64,000 nucleotides of DNA. It comes from Kangiella spongicola (lineage in GTDB: Bacteria; Pseudomonadota; Gammaproteobacteria; Enterobacterales; Kangiellaceae). Shown piece by piece: positions 1 through 10,148 of the stretch. Position numbers and translations under genes: made by a program. A model generated the notes under the pieces. That model was not told the origin of the DNA, did no database searches, and was given only the letters and a program-made list of their open reading frames with translations. The stretch's first letter is position 1. Each line of letters opens with the position of its first letter. The stretch is from assembly GCF_003194565.2 (NCBI RefSeq), contig NZ_QICH01000001.1, positions 1,116,001 through 1,180,000 on the forward strand. The letters run 5' to 3'.

Positions 1-426
1 CAAGCCGTCGAAGCTCATTACACTAGCGCCATAGATTTCGCACTACACGGTTTCACCAGCCCAGTATTTTTGATGCTTATATTGGGGATTGTTATCGCTG
101 TAATCGTCTATGGCTGGGCACCACGCTTTATCACCATGTGGGCCATATTCTTAAAACCTGTAAAGAAGTTGTTGGAGAAAAAGTATTTCTTTGATGACCT
201 TAATGAAAAGGTGGTTGCTCGCAGTGGGCGTTGGCTTGGGCAGGTCTTTTGGCGCTATGGTGACAAGGCCATTATCGACGAAGGGATCATTGATGGTGGT
301 ACCAATACGGTAAAAAGTATCGCCTCTAAAATTCGAAAAATTCAAACTGGCTACTTATACCACTATGCTTTGATGATGGTCATAGGTTTGGTCGCTTTGC
401 TCATGTGGCTTCTGTTTAAGGGCTAG
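1..426 (+). CDS. nuoL: NADH-quinone oxidoreductase subunit L, C-terminal part (cut by window edge)
   Basis: The reading frame is open from base 1 and gives the last 141 residues of a NuoL-type proton-pumping subunit of respiratory complex I. Visible are a hydrophobic helix just after the edge, the amphipathic stretch typical of the NuoL lateral-helix end, and a final membrane helix before the stop at 424-426. The first methionine in the frame (base 70) is internal, not a start. Identity rests mainly on position: it lies directly before nuoM and nuoN in the usual L-M-N order, with 27 bases to nuoM. The N-terminal part lies outside the window. Confidence 0.93.
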   Translation, partial: QAVEAHYTSAIDFALHGFTSPVFLMLILGIVIAVIVYGWAPRFITMWAIFLKPVKKLLEKKYFFDDLNEKVVARSGRWLGQVFWRYGDKAIIDEGIIDGGTNTVKSIASKIRKIQTGYLYHYALMMVIGLVALLMWLLFKG

Positions 427-453
427 GGGTATGGCAATGGATAAAACAACATT

Positions 454-1965
454 ATGTTAGAACAGTTACCCGTTTTAAGCTTATTAATATGGCTACCGCT
501 ACTAACCGGCGTGCTAGTGCTTTTAGGGCCTGGCGACAAACTACTGGCCTGGACTCAGCGCGTCGCGGTTGCTATTTCGCTAGTAGTCTTGGCGTTAAGT
601 GTCTGGATCTTAATTGGCTTTAGCACCAGTACTGCAGAGTTCCAGTTTATAGAGCGTGGCGAATGGATTCCTTCTTTAAATATTGCTTATGAACTCGGCG
701 TCGACGGTATAGCCTTGCCTCTCATTGTTTTGACCTGCTTGATAAATGTATTAGTGTTGTGCGGTTCCACCGCATCCATCAAGTTCCGTAAAACACAGTT
801 TGTTGCAGCGACCTTGTTGATGACGGGCTGTATGAACGGTGTTTTCTTAGCTCAGGACAGCATCTTATTTTATGTGTTCTGGGAAGCCATGCTGATCCCG
901 ATGTTTTTGATGATTGGTATATGGGGTGGCCCTAATCGAATCTATGCCACCCTGAAATTTTTTCTTTACACCTTCTTCGGCTCGATCTTTATGTTGGTGG
1001 CGCTGATATATATGGGACGCGAAGCTGGCGATTTTTCGATTCAAGCGTTACAACAAATGCCGCTTAGTGAAACCGAGCAAAAGTGGATCTTCTGGGCTTT
1101 TCTGATTGCTTTTGCGGTAAAAATCCCGATGTTCCCAGTGCACACATGGCTTCCTGATGCGCACGTTGAGGCGCCAACTGGCGGTTCTGTAATCCTGGCC
1201 GCAATTATGCTTAAGATGGGCGGTTATGGTTTCTTAAGGTTTAGCCTGCCGGTTACTCCGGACGCTAGCGAAACTTACGCCATGATCCTAATAGTGCTCT
1301 CCTTGATTGCGATTGTGTATATCGGTTTTGTGGCTATCGCGCAGAAAGACATGAAGAAATTAATTGCTTATTCTTCGGTTGCCCACATGGGCTTTGTGAC
1401 CCTGGGGACTTTTGTTATCGCACAGCTAGCCAGCGCGGATGCCCAGTCCATGGCATTACAAGGCGCAATGGTACAGATGATATCGCATGGCTTAGTATCC
1501 GGGGCGCTATTCTTCTCGATAGGAGTTTTATATGACCGACTGCACACGCGCCAAATCAGCGACTTTGGCGGTGTGGTAAACAGTATGCCTGTTTTCGCTA
1601 CGCTATTAATGCTTTTCATCTTTGCCAACGCTGGCTTGCCAGGAACCTCTGGCTTTGTGGGAGAGTTTTTTGTGATTGTTTCCTCGTTCCAAGCGGATTG
1701 GCGCATCGCCTTGTTTGCAGCCCTGACGCTAATCTTAGGAGCGGCTTACAGCCTATGGTTTTATAAGAGAGTCATCTTCGGCAAAGCTGCGAATGAAAAG
1801 ATTGAGCGTTTAGAGGATGTTAATACTAGGGAGAAATCAGTGTTAATAGTACTTGCTGTATTGATAATTGCTTTAGGCGTCTACCCGCAGTTTCTTATCG
1901 ACATAATGCAGCCAAGTATCGAGCAGTTACTTGAGTTAAGCAGCGTTAGTAAGTTGGGAGGTTAA
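454..1965 (+). CDS. nuoM: NADH-quinone oxidoreductase subunit M
   Basis: Encodes a 503-residue polytopic inner-membrane protein, the usual NuoM length. It is one of the antiporter-like proton-translocating subunits of complex I. The sequence has about 14 hydrophobic helices and the conserved membrane glutamate in YVFWEAMLIPM. The motif KIPMFPVHTWLPDAHVEAPT and a central lysine region (KKLIAYSSVAHMG) are both hallmarks of the NuoL/M/N family. It lies between nuoL and nuoN, 2 bases from nuoN, and so is certainly cotranscribed. The ATG at 454 is the first start that keeps the first membrane helix. Confidence 0.97.
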   Translation: MLEQLPVLSLLIWLPLLTGVLVLLGPGDKLLAWTQRVAVAISLVVLALSVWILIGFSTSTAEFQFIERGEWIPSLNIAYELGVDGIALPLIVLTCLINVLVLCGSTASIKFRKTQFVAATLLMTGCMNGVFLAQDSILFYVFWEAMLIPMFLMIGIWGGPNRIYATLKFFLYTFFGSIFMLVALIYMGREAGDFSIQALQQMPLSETEQKWIFWAFLIAFAVKIPMFPVHTWLPDAHVEAPTGGSVILAAIMLKMGGYGFLRFSLPVTPDASETYAMILIVLSLIAIVYIGFVAIAQKDMKKLIAYSSVAHMGFVTLGTFVIAQLASADAQSMALQGAMVQMISHGLVSGALFFSIGVLYDRLHTRQISDFGGVVNSMPVFATLLMLFIFANAGLPGTSGFVGEFFVIVSSFQADWRIALFAALTLILGAAYSLWFYKRVIFGKAANEKIERLEDVNTREKSVLIVLAVLIIALGVYPQFLIDIMQPSIEQLLELSSVSKLGG

Positions 1966-1967
1966 AA

Positions 1968-3398
1968 GTGCCCTATAATTTAATGCATTTACTGCCTGAG
2001 ATATTCTTGCTAACTGCAGGCTGTGTGATTTTATTGGTTGATGTGTTCTCCAAAGACCTCGACCGAAATTTAACCTACCGCTTAACCCAGCTAGCGTTAT
2101 TAGCCACGGCAATTATTTGCATGGTGCAATTCCCAAGCGTGCAATACCATCTCTATGAGCGTCATTTTATTCTCGATCCGATGGCGGGCATCATCAAGAT
2201 TAGTGTCATCTTCCTAGCCATGTTAGCGCTTTTGTTCGCACGGCCATATATATTGCCGCGGAGAATCTTGCGCGGTGAATATTACTTGCTGCACCTTTTT
2301 GCGGTACTTGGAATGATGGTCTTGGTAAGCGGTGGCAGCTTGCTTACCTTGTACCTAGGCTTGGAGTTGTTATCGCTTTCCTTATACGCGTTAGTGGCGA
2401 TGCAACGTCATTCTTACCGTGCGGCGGAGGCTGCCGTAAAGTATTTCGTCATGGGCGCTATCGCTAGTGGCTTCTTACTCTATGGTATGTCATTGGTTTA
2501 TGGCGTGACCCAGCATATCCACCTGACCGACATCGCGAATTATATTGCGACCAATGATGCTAGCTTAACCTTACGCTTTGGTCTGGTCTTTATCGTGGTC
2601 GCGATTGGCTTCAAATTTGGTGCCGTACCGTTTCAAATGTGGGTGCCGGATGTTTATGATGGCGCACCGACCTCAACCACAGCCTTTTTATCCTCTGCCC
2701 CAAAAGTAGCGGCCTTTGGTTTTATGGTGAGAATATTTGCCTATGGTTTTATTGGCGCACTGGTGGATTGGCAGGGGCTTTTAATCATTCTTGCCTGTTT
2801 ATCAATGTTGATCGGTAATATCGTTGCCTTGGTGCAGAATAACCTGAAACGACTACTAGCCTATTCAGCGATAGCGCATATGGGCTATTTCTTGTTAGGG
2901 GCTTTAACCGGAACTTCTGAGGGCTTTGCGGCATCCTTCTTTTATATCCTAGCCTACTCGATTATGTCGCTAGGTGGGTTTGGATGTTTAATTTATTTAG
3001 GTAAAGGTGTCGAAGACGTTAAAAACCTAGATCAGCTCAAAGGCCTTGGTCGCTCCAACCCTTGGGGAGGCCTATTGATCAGCGTTCTATTTTTATCGAT
3101 GGCGGGCTTACCCCCCTTTATTGGCTTCTGGGCAAAGCTTGAAGTATTCCTAGCAGTATTAAACGCAGGCTTTGTGTGGCTAGCGGTGTTCGCTGCAGTG
3201 ATGTCGATTATTGGTCTCTTCTATTATCTCAAAGTAGTCAAAGTTATTTTCTTCGATGAGTCTGAAAAAGAAGAAAAGATCGTGGCAGTACGGGGGCTAC
3301 GGCTTGGCTTAGGGATCACCAGTTTAAGTGTGGTTGCACTAGGATTATTCCCAGGCAAGTTAATGCAGCTATGCGCCCAGGCCTTCGAGTATTTATAG
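1968..3398 (+). CDS. nuoN: NADH-quinone oxidoreductase subunit N
   Basis: Encodes a 476-residue membrane protein, the last gene of the nuo operon and the third antiporter-like complex I subunit. The family signatures are present: the KFGAVPFQMWVPDVYDGAPT segment, KRLLAYSAIAHMG, and GLPPFIGFWAK near the C-terminus. I chose the GTG at 1968 because GGGAGG lies about 6 bases upstream and the gene begins 2 bases after the nuoM stop. An ATG at 1983 is the alternative and would drop five residues. No convincing terminator follows before the next promoter at 3435. Confidence 0.96.
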   Translation: MPYNLMHLLPEIFLLTAGCVILLVDVFSKDLDRNLTYRLTQLALLATAIICMVQFPSVQYHLYERHFILDPMAGIIKISVIFLAMLALLFARPYILPRRILRGEYYLLHLFAVLGMMVLVSGGSLLTLYLGLELLSLSLYALVAMQRHSYRAAEAAVKYFVMGAIASGFLLYGMSLVYGVTQHIHLTDIANYIATNDASLTLRFGLVFIVVAIGFKFGAVPFQMWVPDVYDGAPTSTTAFLSSAPKVAAFGFMVRIFAYGFIGALVDWQGLLIILACLSMLIGNIVALVQNNLKRLLAYSAIAHMGYFLLGALTGTSEGFAASFFYILAYSIMSLGGFGCLIYLGKGVEDVKNLDQLKGLGRSNPWGGLLISVLFLSMAGLPPFIGFWAKLEVFLAVLNAGFVWLAVFAAVMSIIGLFYYLKVVKVIFFDESEKEEKIVAVRGLRLGLGITSLSVVALGLFPGKLMQLCAQAFEYL

Positions 3399-3434
3399 CG
3401 ATAAATATTTCTGTAATTTATTGTTATATGCCCC

Positions 3435-3462
3435 TTGTCAAAGTCATTTAAGTCAGTATAAT
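3435..3462 (+). promoter_or_regulatory. sigma-70 type promoter for the initiator tRNA / rimP-nusA operon
   Basis: TTGTCA at 3435-3440 and TATAAT at 3457-3462 are separated by 16 bases, close to the sigma-70 consensus. It lies about 110 bases before the initiator tRNA and after the nuoN stop, so it most likely drives the tRNA and the downstream rimP-nusA-infB genes, as the metY promoter does in E. coli. Confidence 0.7.
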
Positions 3463-3574
3463 GCGTTTCACGTTGAGGTAGGCAGTAAGAAAAACCTACG
3501 GCAACGAGGCTTTAAGCCGAACTTATTAGAACGACCAGAATCTAATAGGATACTCTTGAAATAGAGAACATGGA

Positions 3575-3651
<77 letters not shown>

Positions 3652-3848
3652 ATTTTAAGTTTGTAGTTTGTTTATATCAGCCCGACTAAGTCGGACTCAG
3701 CTTTCGATAGGCATAGCCAGCGAAGAGCCTGAGTTGAAATGACCTACTACCAACTTCCTCAGAATGAGGGTGGTTTTGTCTATAGGCGAACCTGAAGTCA
3801 GCCAGTAACTTAAGTTGACTGACTTTCTATTATGAATATAATAATAAG

Positions 3849-3873
3849 GCCCCTTTATAGGGGCTTTATTGTT
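3849..3873 (+). terminator. terminator-like hairpin after the initiator tRNA
   Basis: GCCCC (3849-3853) and GGGGC (3860-3864) form a 5-bp GC stem around TTTATA, followed by TTTATTGTT. It is a weak to moderate Rho-independent terminator and probably lets some polymerase pass into rimP. Confidence 0.5.
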
Positions 3874-4001
3874 TGTAGCAAAGTTAAGTGTGTTATAAAC
3901 AGTGTGGGTCGTTGAAATCTGTTTAGACAGATGGAAGCCCATCATAATAATGAATCTTGTGACTTTGATGACGCAAGGTTTGTCAGATAGATAAATGATG
4001 G

Positions 4002-4021
4002 GGCCGTATGGGCCTTTTTTT
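4002..4021 (+). terminator. attenuator-like hairpin just upstream of rimP
   Basis: GGCC (4002-4005) and GGCC (4011-4014) flank a 5-base loop and are followed by seven T residues (4015-4021), 50 bases before the rimP start. The stem is short, so this fits partial attenuation better than full termination. Confidence 0.4.
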
Positions 4022-4071
4022 GTATATGGCATTTATGCAATGCCAAGCGAAAGTAATGAATTGAGAGCGTA

Positions 4072-4524
4072 ATGAGCAAGCAGTCACAACTGGAAAAAAT
4101 TATTCGTCCAGCCGTCGAAGCCGCAGGTTTTGAATTTTGGGGCCTAGAGTATCTATCTCAGGGTAAACACTCTATTTTAAGAGTATTTATTGAACACGAG
4201 AATGGTATTGATGTGGATGATTGCGCTGAAGTGAGTCATCAGGTGAGTGGCGTTTTAGATGTGGAAGATCCAATCAGTGGTTTCTACAATTTAGAAATCT
4301 CATCACCAGGTATGGATAGACCTTTATTTACAGAGCAACAGTTCGCGCAGTACGTAGGCGAAACTGTGGAGCTGCGTTTGTCATTCCCATTGAATGGACG
4401 TCGTAAGTTTAAAGGTACTATTGAACAAGTAAATAATGGCCAGATCGAATTGTTGGTTGACGGTGAAGTTTATGACATTAGCGTCCAGCAGATTGAAAAA
4501 GCCCAATTAATCGCAAAGTATTAA
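4072..4524 (+). CDS. rimP: ribosome maturation factor RimP
   Basis: Encodes a 150-residue cytoplasmic protein needed for maturation of the 30S subunit, the normal RimP length. Family features are the N-terminal domain with GFEFWGLEY, the DVDDCAEVSHQVSGVLDVEDPI segment, YNLEISSPGMDRPL, and the C-terminal SH3-like part. It is the first protein gene of the rimP-nusA-infB operon, as in E. coli. The start ATG at 4072 follows GAGAG at 4063-4067. Confidence 0.96.
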   Translation: MSKQSQLEKIIRPAVEAAGFEFWGLEYLSQGKHSILRVFIEHENGIDVDDCAEVSHQVSGVLDVEDPISGFYNLEISSPGMDRPLFTEQQFAQYVGETVELRLSFPLNGRRKFKGTIEQVNNGQIELLVDGEVYDISVQQIEKAQLIAKY

Positions 4525-4589
4525 TCTTAAAGATTAGTCTCGGAAGGGTTAAGAAATAATAATCGCGAGTTTATTGAAGGTTGACACGT

Positions 4590-6083
4590 ATGAGCAATAA
4601 AGAAATTTTGTTAGTGGTTGAGGCTGTTTCCAACGAAAAGGACGTCAAGCCAGAGGTTATTTTTGGTGCACTAGAAGCAGCTCTAGCGACAGCTACAAAG
4701 AAAAAGCGTGGTGTGGATATCGACGTGCGCGTTGACATCGATCGTGAAACTGGTGAGTACGATACTTATCGTCGCTGGACCGTAGTTGGCGATGAAGATG
4801 TGGAAGATCCGTTAACGGAAACCACTCTATCAGCGGCACAAGTCGAAGATCCAGAAGTGCAGGTTGGCGACTTTGTCGAAGAGCAGATCGAGTCGATTGA
4901 GTTCGGTCGAATTGCTGCGCAAACGGCGAAGCAAGTTATCGTACAAAAAGTACGTGAAGCTGAGCGTGCAAAAACAGTTGAAGCTTTCCGTGACCGTGTT
5001 GGCGAATTAGTCACAGGTGTCGTTAAGAAAATTACTCGTGATTACATTTTCCTAGACCTTGGAAATAACGCTGAAGCCGTAATTCAACGTGACGAAATGA
5101 TGCCACGTGAAACTGTACGTGCTGGCGACCGTGTGCGTGGTTTGTTGTTTAACATTAACGACGAAAATCGCGGGCCACAATTATTCGTGAGCCGTACGCG
5201 TCCTGAAATGTTGGAAGAATTGTTCCGCATCGAAGTGCCTGAAATTGGCGAGCAAGTGATTGAAATTAAAGGCGCGGCTCGCGATCCTGGTTCGCGTGCA
5301 AAAGTTGCCGTTAAAACTAACGATAAGCGTATTGATCCTGTCGGTGCTTGTGTTGGTATGCGTGGTGCGCGTGTACAAGCAGTTACTGGTGAACTGAATG
5401 GCGAGCGAATTGATATCGTGTTGTACGACGACAACCCAGCTCAGTTTGTTATCAATGCAATGGCACCAGCAGAAGTGGTATCTATCGTTGTGGATGAAGA
5501 TTCACGTAGCATGGATATCGCTGTTGATGAAGATCAATTGGCACAAGCTATTGGTCGAAATGGCCAAAACATCCGCCTAGCCAGTGAGTTGACGGGTTGG
5601 GAATTAAACGTGATGACTGAGGAAGAGTTCGCTAAAAAGAATCAGTCAGAAGAAGAATCTATCATCAAGCTATTCACTGATGAGCTTGGTGTTGATGAAG
5701 ATCTGGCAGGAATTTTGGCGCAAGAAGGCTTCACAACCTTAGAAGAAGTTGCCTATGTTCCACATTCGGAAATGTTGGAAATTGAAGGCTTCGATGAAGA
5801 TTTAATCGACGCGTTGAAATCACGAGCCAAGGATATTTTATTGACCAAAGCAATTGCGAGTGAAGAAAAGCTAGAAAAAAATGAGCCAGCGGAAGACTTA
5901 TTAAATATGGACGGCATGGATCGTCACTTGGCTTTTGTTTTAGCAAGTCGCGGCGTTATTACTATGGAAGACTTGGCGGAACAGTCAGTAGATGATTTGA
6001 CCGATATAGAAGAATTGAATGATGAGCGTGCTGCTCAATTAATTATGACCGCGCGTGCCCCTTGGTTTGAAGATCAGGAATAA
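4590..6083 (+). CDS. nusA: transcription termination/antitermination factor NusA
   Basis: Encodes 497 residues that bind RNA polymerase and modulate pausing, termination and antitermination. Domains in order are an N-terminal polymerase-binding domain (1 to about 130), an S1 domain (about 135-200), and two KH domains (about 230-345). These are followed by two acidic helix-hairpin-helix AR repeats (about 365-495), an arrangement typical of proteobacterial NusA. The open frame extends to a TTG at 4581. The ATG at 4590 has GAAGG 9 bases upstream and matches the E. coli start, so I use it. It lies between rimP and infB. Confidence 0.96.
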   Translation: MSNKEILLVVEAVSNEKDVKPEVIFGALEAALATATKKKRGVDIDVRVDIDRETGEYDTYRRWTVVGDEDVEDPLTETTLSAAQVEDPEVQVGDFVEEQIESIEFGRIAAQTAKQVIVQKVREAERAKTVEAFRDRVGELVTGVVKKITRDYIFLDLGNNAEAVIQRDEMMPRETVRAGDRVRGLLFNINDENRGPQLFVSRTRPEMLEELFRIEVPEIGEQVIEIKGAARDPGSRAKVAVKTNDKRIDPVGACVGMRGARVQAVTGELNGERIDIVLYDDNPAQFVINAMAPAEVVSIVVDEDSRSMDIAVDEDQLAQAIGRNGQNIRLASELTGWELNVMTEEEFAKKNQSEEESIIKLFTDELGVDEDLAGILAQEGFTTLEEVAYVPHSEMLEIEGFDEDLIDALKSRAKDILLTKAIASEEKLEKNEPAEDLLNMDGMDRHLAFVLASRGVITMEDLAEQSVDDLTDIEELNDERAAQLIMTARAPWFEDQE

Positions 6084-6120
6084 GCCTAGGAGCAAGAATA
6101 GCATTAAGCGGGGAGACTAA

Positions 6121-8766
6121 ATGTCAGATACAACAGTTAAACAATTTGCCGATACTCTTAAAACTTCAGTGGATAGACTACTGGAGCAGCTAGAGGCTGC
6201 CGGTACAAAAGTTAAAAGTGCAGATGACACCATTACTGAAGAGCAAAAAAAGTCGTTGTTGGCTTATTTGCAAAAATCTCATGGTGGTGATGAGGCTACA
6301 GGTCCTAAGAAAATTACTCTAAGCCGTACGAAAAAAAGTACTCTGAGCGTAACTTCATCTGAAGGCAAGAAGAAATCGGTACAGGTCGCTGTAAAGAAAA
6401 AGCGTACCTATGTGAAGCGCTCGAACGAAGAAATTCAAAGACTTGCTGAGGAAGAAGAAGCAAAAGCAAGAGAAGCTGAAGAAGCAAAGCGCAAAGCTGA
6501 AGAAGCAGAACGTAAAGCGAAAGAAGAAGCTGAAGCCGAAGCTAAACGAAAAGCTGAGGAAGCTGAGCGTAAAGCAAAAGAAGAAGCTGAGGCTAAGCGC
6601 AAAGAAGAAGAGAAACGTCAGGCAGAAGAAAAAAGTAAGCCAGCTGCATCAGAAAAAGCTGAGGATAAAGGTAAAGCGAAAAAAGATGCTAAGCCAAAAG
6701 CTGCTGATGATGTTAAGAAGAAGATTGAAAAACAGCTTGAAGAGAAGCAAGAAACCGAAGAAAAAGTGGTTAAAGCTGATCCAAGCAAACCTGCTAAGCC
6801 AATGTCGATTCGTGATTTCGAAGAAAAGACTGGTCCAGGTAAAAGCCGTCGTAAAAAGAAGAAAGGTAAAAAGAAATCTAGCGACGCAGATTTAGTTGCT
6901 AACGCTTTTGAAGATAAAAATAGGCGTGGTGGAAATCAAAAGAAAAAAGTATATCAGGCTCCAGACAATATGAAAAAACACGGTTTCAAAAAGCCAACGG
7001 ACACTATCATCCACAATGTGGAAATTCCTGAAGCGATTACCGTGGGTGAGCTCGCTAAGGCTATGGCTGTTAAGGCGCCAGAGCTAATGAAAGCAATGAT
7101 GAAAGTCGGCGTAATGGCTACGGTTAACCAGTCAATCGATCAAGAAACAGCAAGTCTGATCGTTGAAGAAATGGGCCATAAACCAGTCCTGATTAACGAA
7201 AACGCGATGGAAGAAGCGGCTCTTTCAGATGCCATGACCGATGAAGGTGATGGTAAACCAAGAGCGCCAGTAGTAACCATCATGGGACACGTTGACCACG
7301 GTAAAACGTCATTACTTGATTATATCCGTGCGAGTCACGTAGCGACTGGCGAAGCCGGTGGTATTACTCAGCACATTGGTGCATATCACGTAGAAACTGA
7401 TCGCGGAATGGTTACCTTCCTCGATACACCGGGTCACGCAGCATTTACTTCGATGCGTGCGCGTGGTGCTGAAGTGACGGATATTGTTATTCTAATCGTT
7501 GCGGCGGATGATGGCGTAATGCCACAGACAGTCGAGGCGGTTCAGCACGCTAAAGCAGCGGGCGTTCCAATGATCGTTGCGGTTAACAAAATTGATAAGC
7601 CAGAAGCTGATCCGGATCGTGTTAAAAACGAACTATCTCAACATGATGTTATCCCTGAAGACTGGGGTGGCGATGTTCAGTTTGTACACGTTTCTGCGAA
7701 ATCAGGTGAAGGTATTGATGATTTACTCGAGTCGATCTTATTGCAGGCAGAAGTTCTTGAACTAACTGCTGTTGACGAAGGTGCTGCTAAAGGCTTTGTT
7801 ATTGAAGCACGTCTTGATAAGGGCCGTGGTGCGATTGCTTCTGTATTAGTACAGAAAGGTCAGTTAAACAAAGGCGACATTCTATTAGCAGGCCAGCATT
7901 ATGGTCGTGTGCGCGCTTTACTTGACGAAAATGGTCAGGCAATTGATTCGGCAGGTCCTTCTATTCCAGTTGAGGTGCTAGGTTTATCCGGTGTGCCTGT
8001 AGCTGGTGATGAAGCTACTGTGGTTGCTGACGAAAGAACCGCACGTGAAATTGCCGAGCGCCGTGAAATTAAGCAGCGTGAAGAGTTCCAGGCTCGCCAA
8101 CAAAAAGCTAAGCTTGAGAACATGTTTGCTAACATGGGTAGTAGCGATGAACTGCAACAGCTCAACGTTATTATTAAAGCAGACGTACAAGGTTCTGTAG
8201 AAGCATTGAGCAAGTCATTAACAGACTTTGCGACGGATGAAGTTGAAGTTAAAGTAATCTCTAGCGGTGTTGGTGGTATTAAGGAAACAGACGTTTCTTT
8301 AGCGGCAGCTTCGAACGCGATTATTATTGGTTTCAACGTTCGTGCTGATGCTACTGCACGTAAGATTGCTGAGCGTGATGCCGTGGAAATTCGTTACTAC
8401 AGCGTAATTTACGAAGCGATTGAAGAAGTGAAAGCTGCTCTAAGTGGTATGCTATCACCAGAATCACGTCAAGAAATCATCGGTTTAGCTGAAGTTCGTG
8501 ACGTCTTTAAGTCGCCAAAACTTGGTGCTATCGCAGGTTGTATGGTGACTGAGGGCGTGGTTAAACGTAATAACCCTATCCGCGTATTGCGTGATAACGT
8601 GGTGATTTATGAAGGCGAACTTGAGTCATTACGTCGTTTTAAAGATGACGTACAGGAAGTTCGTAAAGATATGGAATGTGGTATTGGTGTTAAAAACTAC
8701 AACGATGTAAAGCCTGGTGATCAGATCGAGGTCTTTGAGATTGTTGAAGTTCAACGTAGCCTTTAA
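6121..8766 (+). CDS. infB: translation initiation factor IF-2
   Basis: Encodes an 881-residue GTPase that places initiator tRNA on the 30S subunit and promotes subunit joining. There is an N-terminal IF2N domain, then a long Lys/Glu/Ala-rich linker from about residue 100 to 270. Part of the linker (6460-6620) is a near-perfect tandem repeat of [14 protein letters not shown]-type units. A second IF2N domain precedes the G domain, with GHVDHGKT at residues 389-396, DTPGHAAF and [10 protein letters not shown]. The C-terminal domains II-IV are complete. It is cotranscribed with nusA and rbfA, near the initiator tRNA it acts on. Confidence 0.97.
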   Translation: MSDTTVKQFADTLKTSVDRLLEQLEAAGTKVKSADDTITEEQKKSLLAYLQKSHGGDEATGPKKITLSRTKKSTLSVTSSEGKKKSVQVAVKKKRTYVKRSNEEIQRLAEEEEAKAREAEEAKRKAEEAERKAKEEAEAEAKRKAEEAERKAKEEAEAKRKEEEKRQAEEKSKPAASEKAEDKGKAKKDAKPKAADDVKKKIEKQLEEKQETEEKVVKADPSKPAKPMSIRDFEEKTGPGKSRRKKKKGKKKSSDADLVANAFEDKNRRGGNQKKKVYQAPDNMKKHGFKKPTDTIIHNVEIPEAITVGELAKAMAVKAPELMKAMMKVGVMATVNQSIDQETASLIVEEMGHKPVLINENAMEEAALSDAMTDEGDGKPRAPVVTIMGHVDHGKTSLLDYIRASHVATGEAGGITQHIGAYHVETDRGMVTFLDTPGHAAFTSMRARGAEVTDIVILIVAADDGVMPQTVEAVQHAKAAGVPMIVAVNKIDKPEADPDRVKNELSQHDVIPEDWGGDVQFVHVSAKSGEGIDDLLESILLQAEVLELTAVDEGAAKGFVIEARLDKGRGAIASVLVQKGQLNKGDILLAGQHYGRVRALLDENGQAIDSAGPSIPVEVLGLSGVPVAGDEATVVADERTAREIAERREIKQREEFQARQQKAKLENMFANMGSSDELQQLNVIIKADVQGSVEALSKSLTDFATDEVEVKVISSGVGGIKETDVSLAAASNAIIIGFNVRADATARKIAERDAVEIRYYSVIYEAIEEVKAALSGMLSPESRQEIIGLAEVRDVFKSPKLGAIAGCMVTEGVVKRNNPIRVLRDNVVIYEGELESLRRFKDDVQEVRKDMECGIGVKNYNDVKPGDQIEVFEIVEVQRSL

Positions 8767-8793
8767 TCCATCATTCGAATGACGAGAAACTAA

Positions 8794-9195
8794 ATGTCAC
8801 AAGCAAGAGCTAATCGAGTTGCCGATCAGATCCAGCGTGAGCTGGCTCTGGTCTTCCAGCGCGAAATGAAAGACCCCCGTTTGGGTTTAGCAACTGTATC
8901 TGCAGTTGAGGTCACCAGCGATCTTCAAAACGCTAAAGTGTTTGTTACCTTTTTGGGCAAAGACGAGCCAGAAGAGATCGAGGAAGCATTAGAAGTTGTG
9001 CGTGGTGCAGCAGGTTTTCTACGTTCACAACTAGCGAAAGAAATGCGTATGCGTAGTGTTCCTTCACTACGCTTCTTTTTCGATAAGTCGATCCAAGAAG
9101 GCCAGCGTATGTCGAGCCTGATTGAAAAAGCTGTATCCGAGGATCAGCAAAAATCGGCTAACAAGCAACAGTCTGATAAAGACGATCATTCCTAA
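8794..9195 (+). CDS. rbfA: 30S ribosome-binding factor RbfA
   Basis: Encodes 133 residues of the KH-fold factor that helps mature the 5' end region of 16S rRNA and is needed for cold adaptation. The conserved opening RANRVADQIQRELA, MKDPRLGLATVSAVEVT and the SVPSLRFFFDKSIQEGQR segment are present. The hydrophilic, Lys/Gln/Asp-rich C-terminal tail is usual for the family. It sits 27 bases after infB and 28 before truB, in the standard order. Confidence 0.96.
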   Translation: MSQARANRVADQIQRELALVFQREMKDPRLGLATVSAVEVTSDLQNAKVFVTFLGKDEPEEIEEALEVVRGAAGFLRSQLAKEMRMRSVPSLRFFFDKSIQEGQRMSSLIEKAVSEDQQKSANKQQSDKDDHS

Positions 9196-9223
9196 GCGTT
9201 AACCGCTACCTTCGGAGTTACCC

Positions 9224-10141
9224 ATGGCAAGACGACGTAAACGCGGTCGCGATATTACGGGTATATTGTTACTCGATAAACCCACCGATATGACCTCGAA
9301 CAAAGCTTTGCAGCAGGCTAAGTTTTTGTATTTTGCACAAAAAGCGGGCCATACAGGTGCTTTAGATCCAATTGCGACGGGTGTTTTACCGATCTGTTTT
9401 GGTGAGGCAACAAAGTTTTCACATTTTCTTCTAAACGCAGATAAAAAGTATCGTGTTGTCGCTAAATTAGGGCAAAAGACGACAACTGCGGATAGAGAAG
9501 GTGAGGTTGTCGAAGAGAAGCCGGTTGATGTGAGCGAAGAGCAACTTGTCACGGTAGTGCAACAATTTAAAGGTACTATCAGCCAGGTTCCATCGATGTA
9601 CTCGGCCTTAAAGAAAGATGGTGTGCCTCTTTACAAGTTGGCGCGTCAAGGCATCGAGGTGGAGCGTAAGGCACGCGAAGTGACCATTCACTCCATCGAT
9701 ATTTTACGTCTTGAGGGTGATGAATTTGAGCTTGATGTTCACTGCTCGAAGGGAACTTATATCAGAAATCTGGTCGAAGATATTGGAGATGAGCTGGGTT
9801 GCGGCGCGCACGTACAAGAATTACGTCGAACTGCGGTGAGTCATTTGCAACTGGAAGATTGCGTCACCATGACTCAGCTTGAGGCGATGAAACAGGCCGA
9901 TGAAAAATTAGCTATGGATGAGCTGTTGATGCCACTGGAACAGGCGTTACACCATTTACCCATTGTCGAGCTGAACGATGATGAAACTTATTACATCTGC
10001 TTGGGGCAATCGCTACAGATTGGTGAACTGCCGGAAGAAGATGAGTTTATTCTTAAAGGTCCAAGAGGCTTTTTGGGAATAGGCTTTATTGACGATGATG
10101 GCAAAGTAGCCCCACGTCGATTAATAAAACAGAATAATTAG
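9224..10141 (+). CDS. truB: tRNA pseudouridine(55) synthase TruB
   Basis: Encodes 305 residues that make pseudouridine 55 in the T-loop of tRNAs. The catalytic aspartate is D48 in GHTGALDPIATGVLP. YSALKKDGVPLYKLARQG and CSKGTYIRNLVEDIGDELG are further TruB signatures, and a C-terminal PUA-like domain follows residue 250. CGGAG at 9213-9217 precedes the ATG at 9224. The product is Lys/Arg-rich at the start (MARRRKRGRD), as in other TruB proteins. It is part of the infB-rbfA-truB operon. Confidence 0.96.
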   Translation: MARRRKRGRDITGILLLDKPTDMTSNKALQQAKFLYFAQKAGHTGALDPIATGVLPICFGEATKFSHFLLNADKKYRVVAKLGQKTTTADREGEVVEEKPVDVSEEQLVTVVQQFKGTISQVPSMYSALKKDGVPLYKLARQGIEVERKAREVTIHSIDILRLEGDEFELDVHCSKGTYIRNLVEDIGDELGCGAHVQELRRTAVSHLQLEDCVTMTQLEAMKQADEKLAMDELLMPLEQALHHLPIVELNDDETYYICLGQSLQIGELPEEDEFILKGPRGFLGIGFIDDDGKVAPRRLIKQNN

Positions 10142-10148
10142 GAAAACT

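Larger units (their letters stand above)
3652..4071 (+). promoter_or_regulatory. 420-base structured leader between initiator tRNA and rimP
   Basis: No gene is supported here. Several stem-loops are visible in the sense direction. One is CCTCA/TGAGG at 3757-3769, nested in ACCA/TGGT and followed by TTTTG. Another is AGTCAG 3796-3801 with CTGACT 3819-3824 around the palindrome AACTTAAGTT. Two terminator-like hairpins follow and are listed separately. Readthrough from the tRNA promoter into rimP must cross all of them, so transcript processing or attenuation is likely. A rimP leader RNA is known in enterobacteria, but I cannot show that this one is homologous. Confidence 0.45.

Noticed and set aside
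3682-3694. CCGACTAAGTCGG near 3682, matching the reverse complement of the terminator stem at 57586-57598
   Set aside because: A 13-base match between two places in 64 kb is expected many times by chance, and the surroundings differ.
3697-4032. 111-codon minus-strand frame in the rimP leader
   Set aside because: It lies in a hairpin-rich non-coding leader, opposite to the terminator-like elements, with low-complexity composition and no family signal.
6443-6895. 150-codon Lys/Arg-rich frame inside infB
   Set aside because: It is a shifted reading of the Lys/Glu repeat region of IF-2; the real frame is complete.
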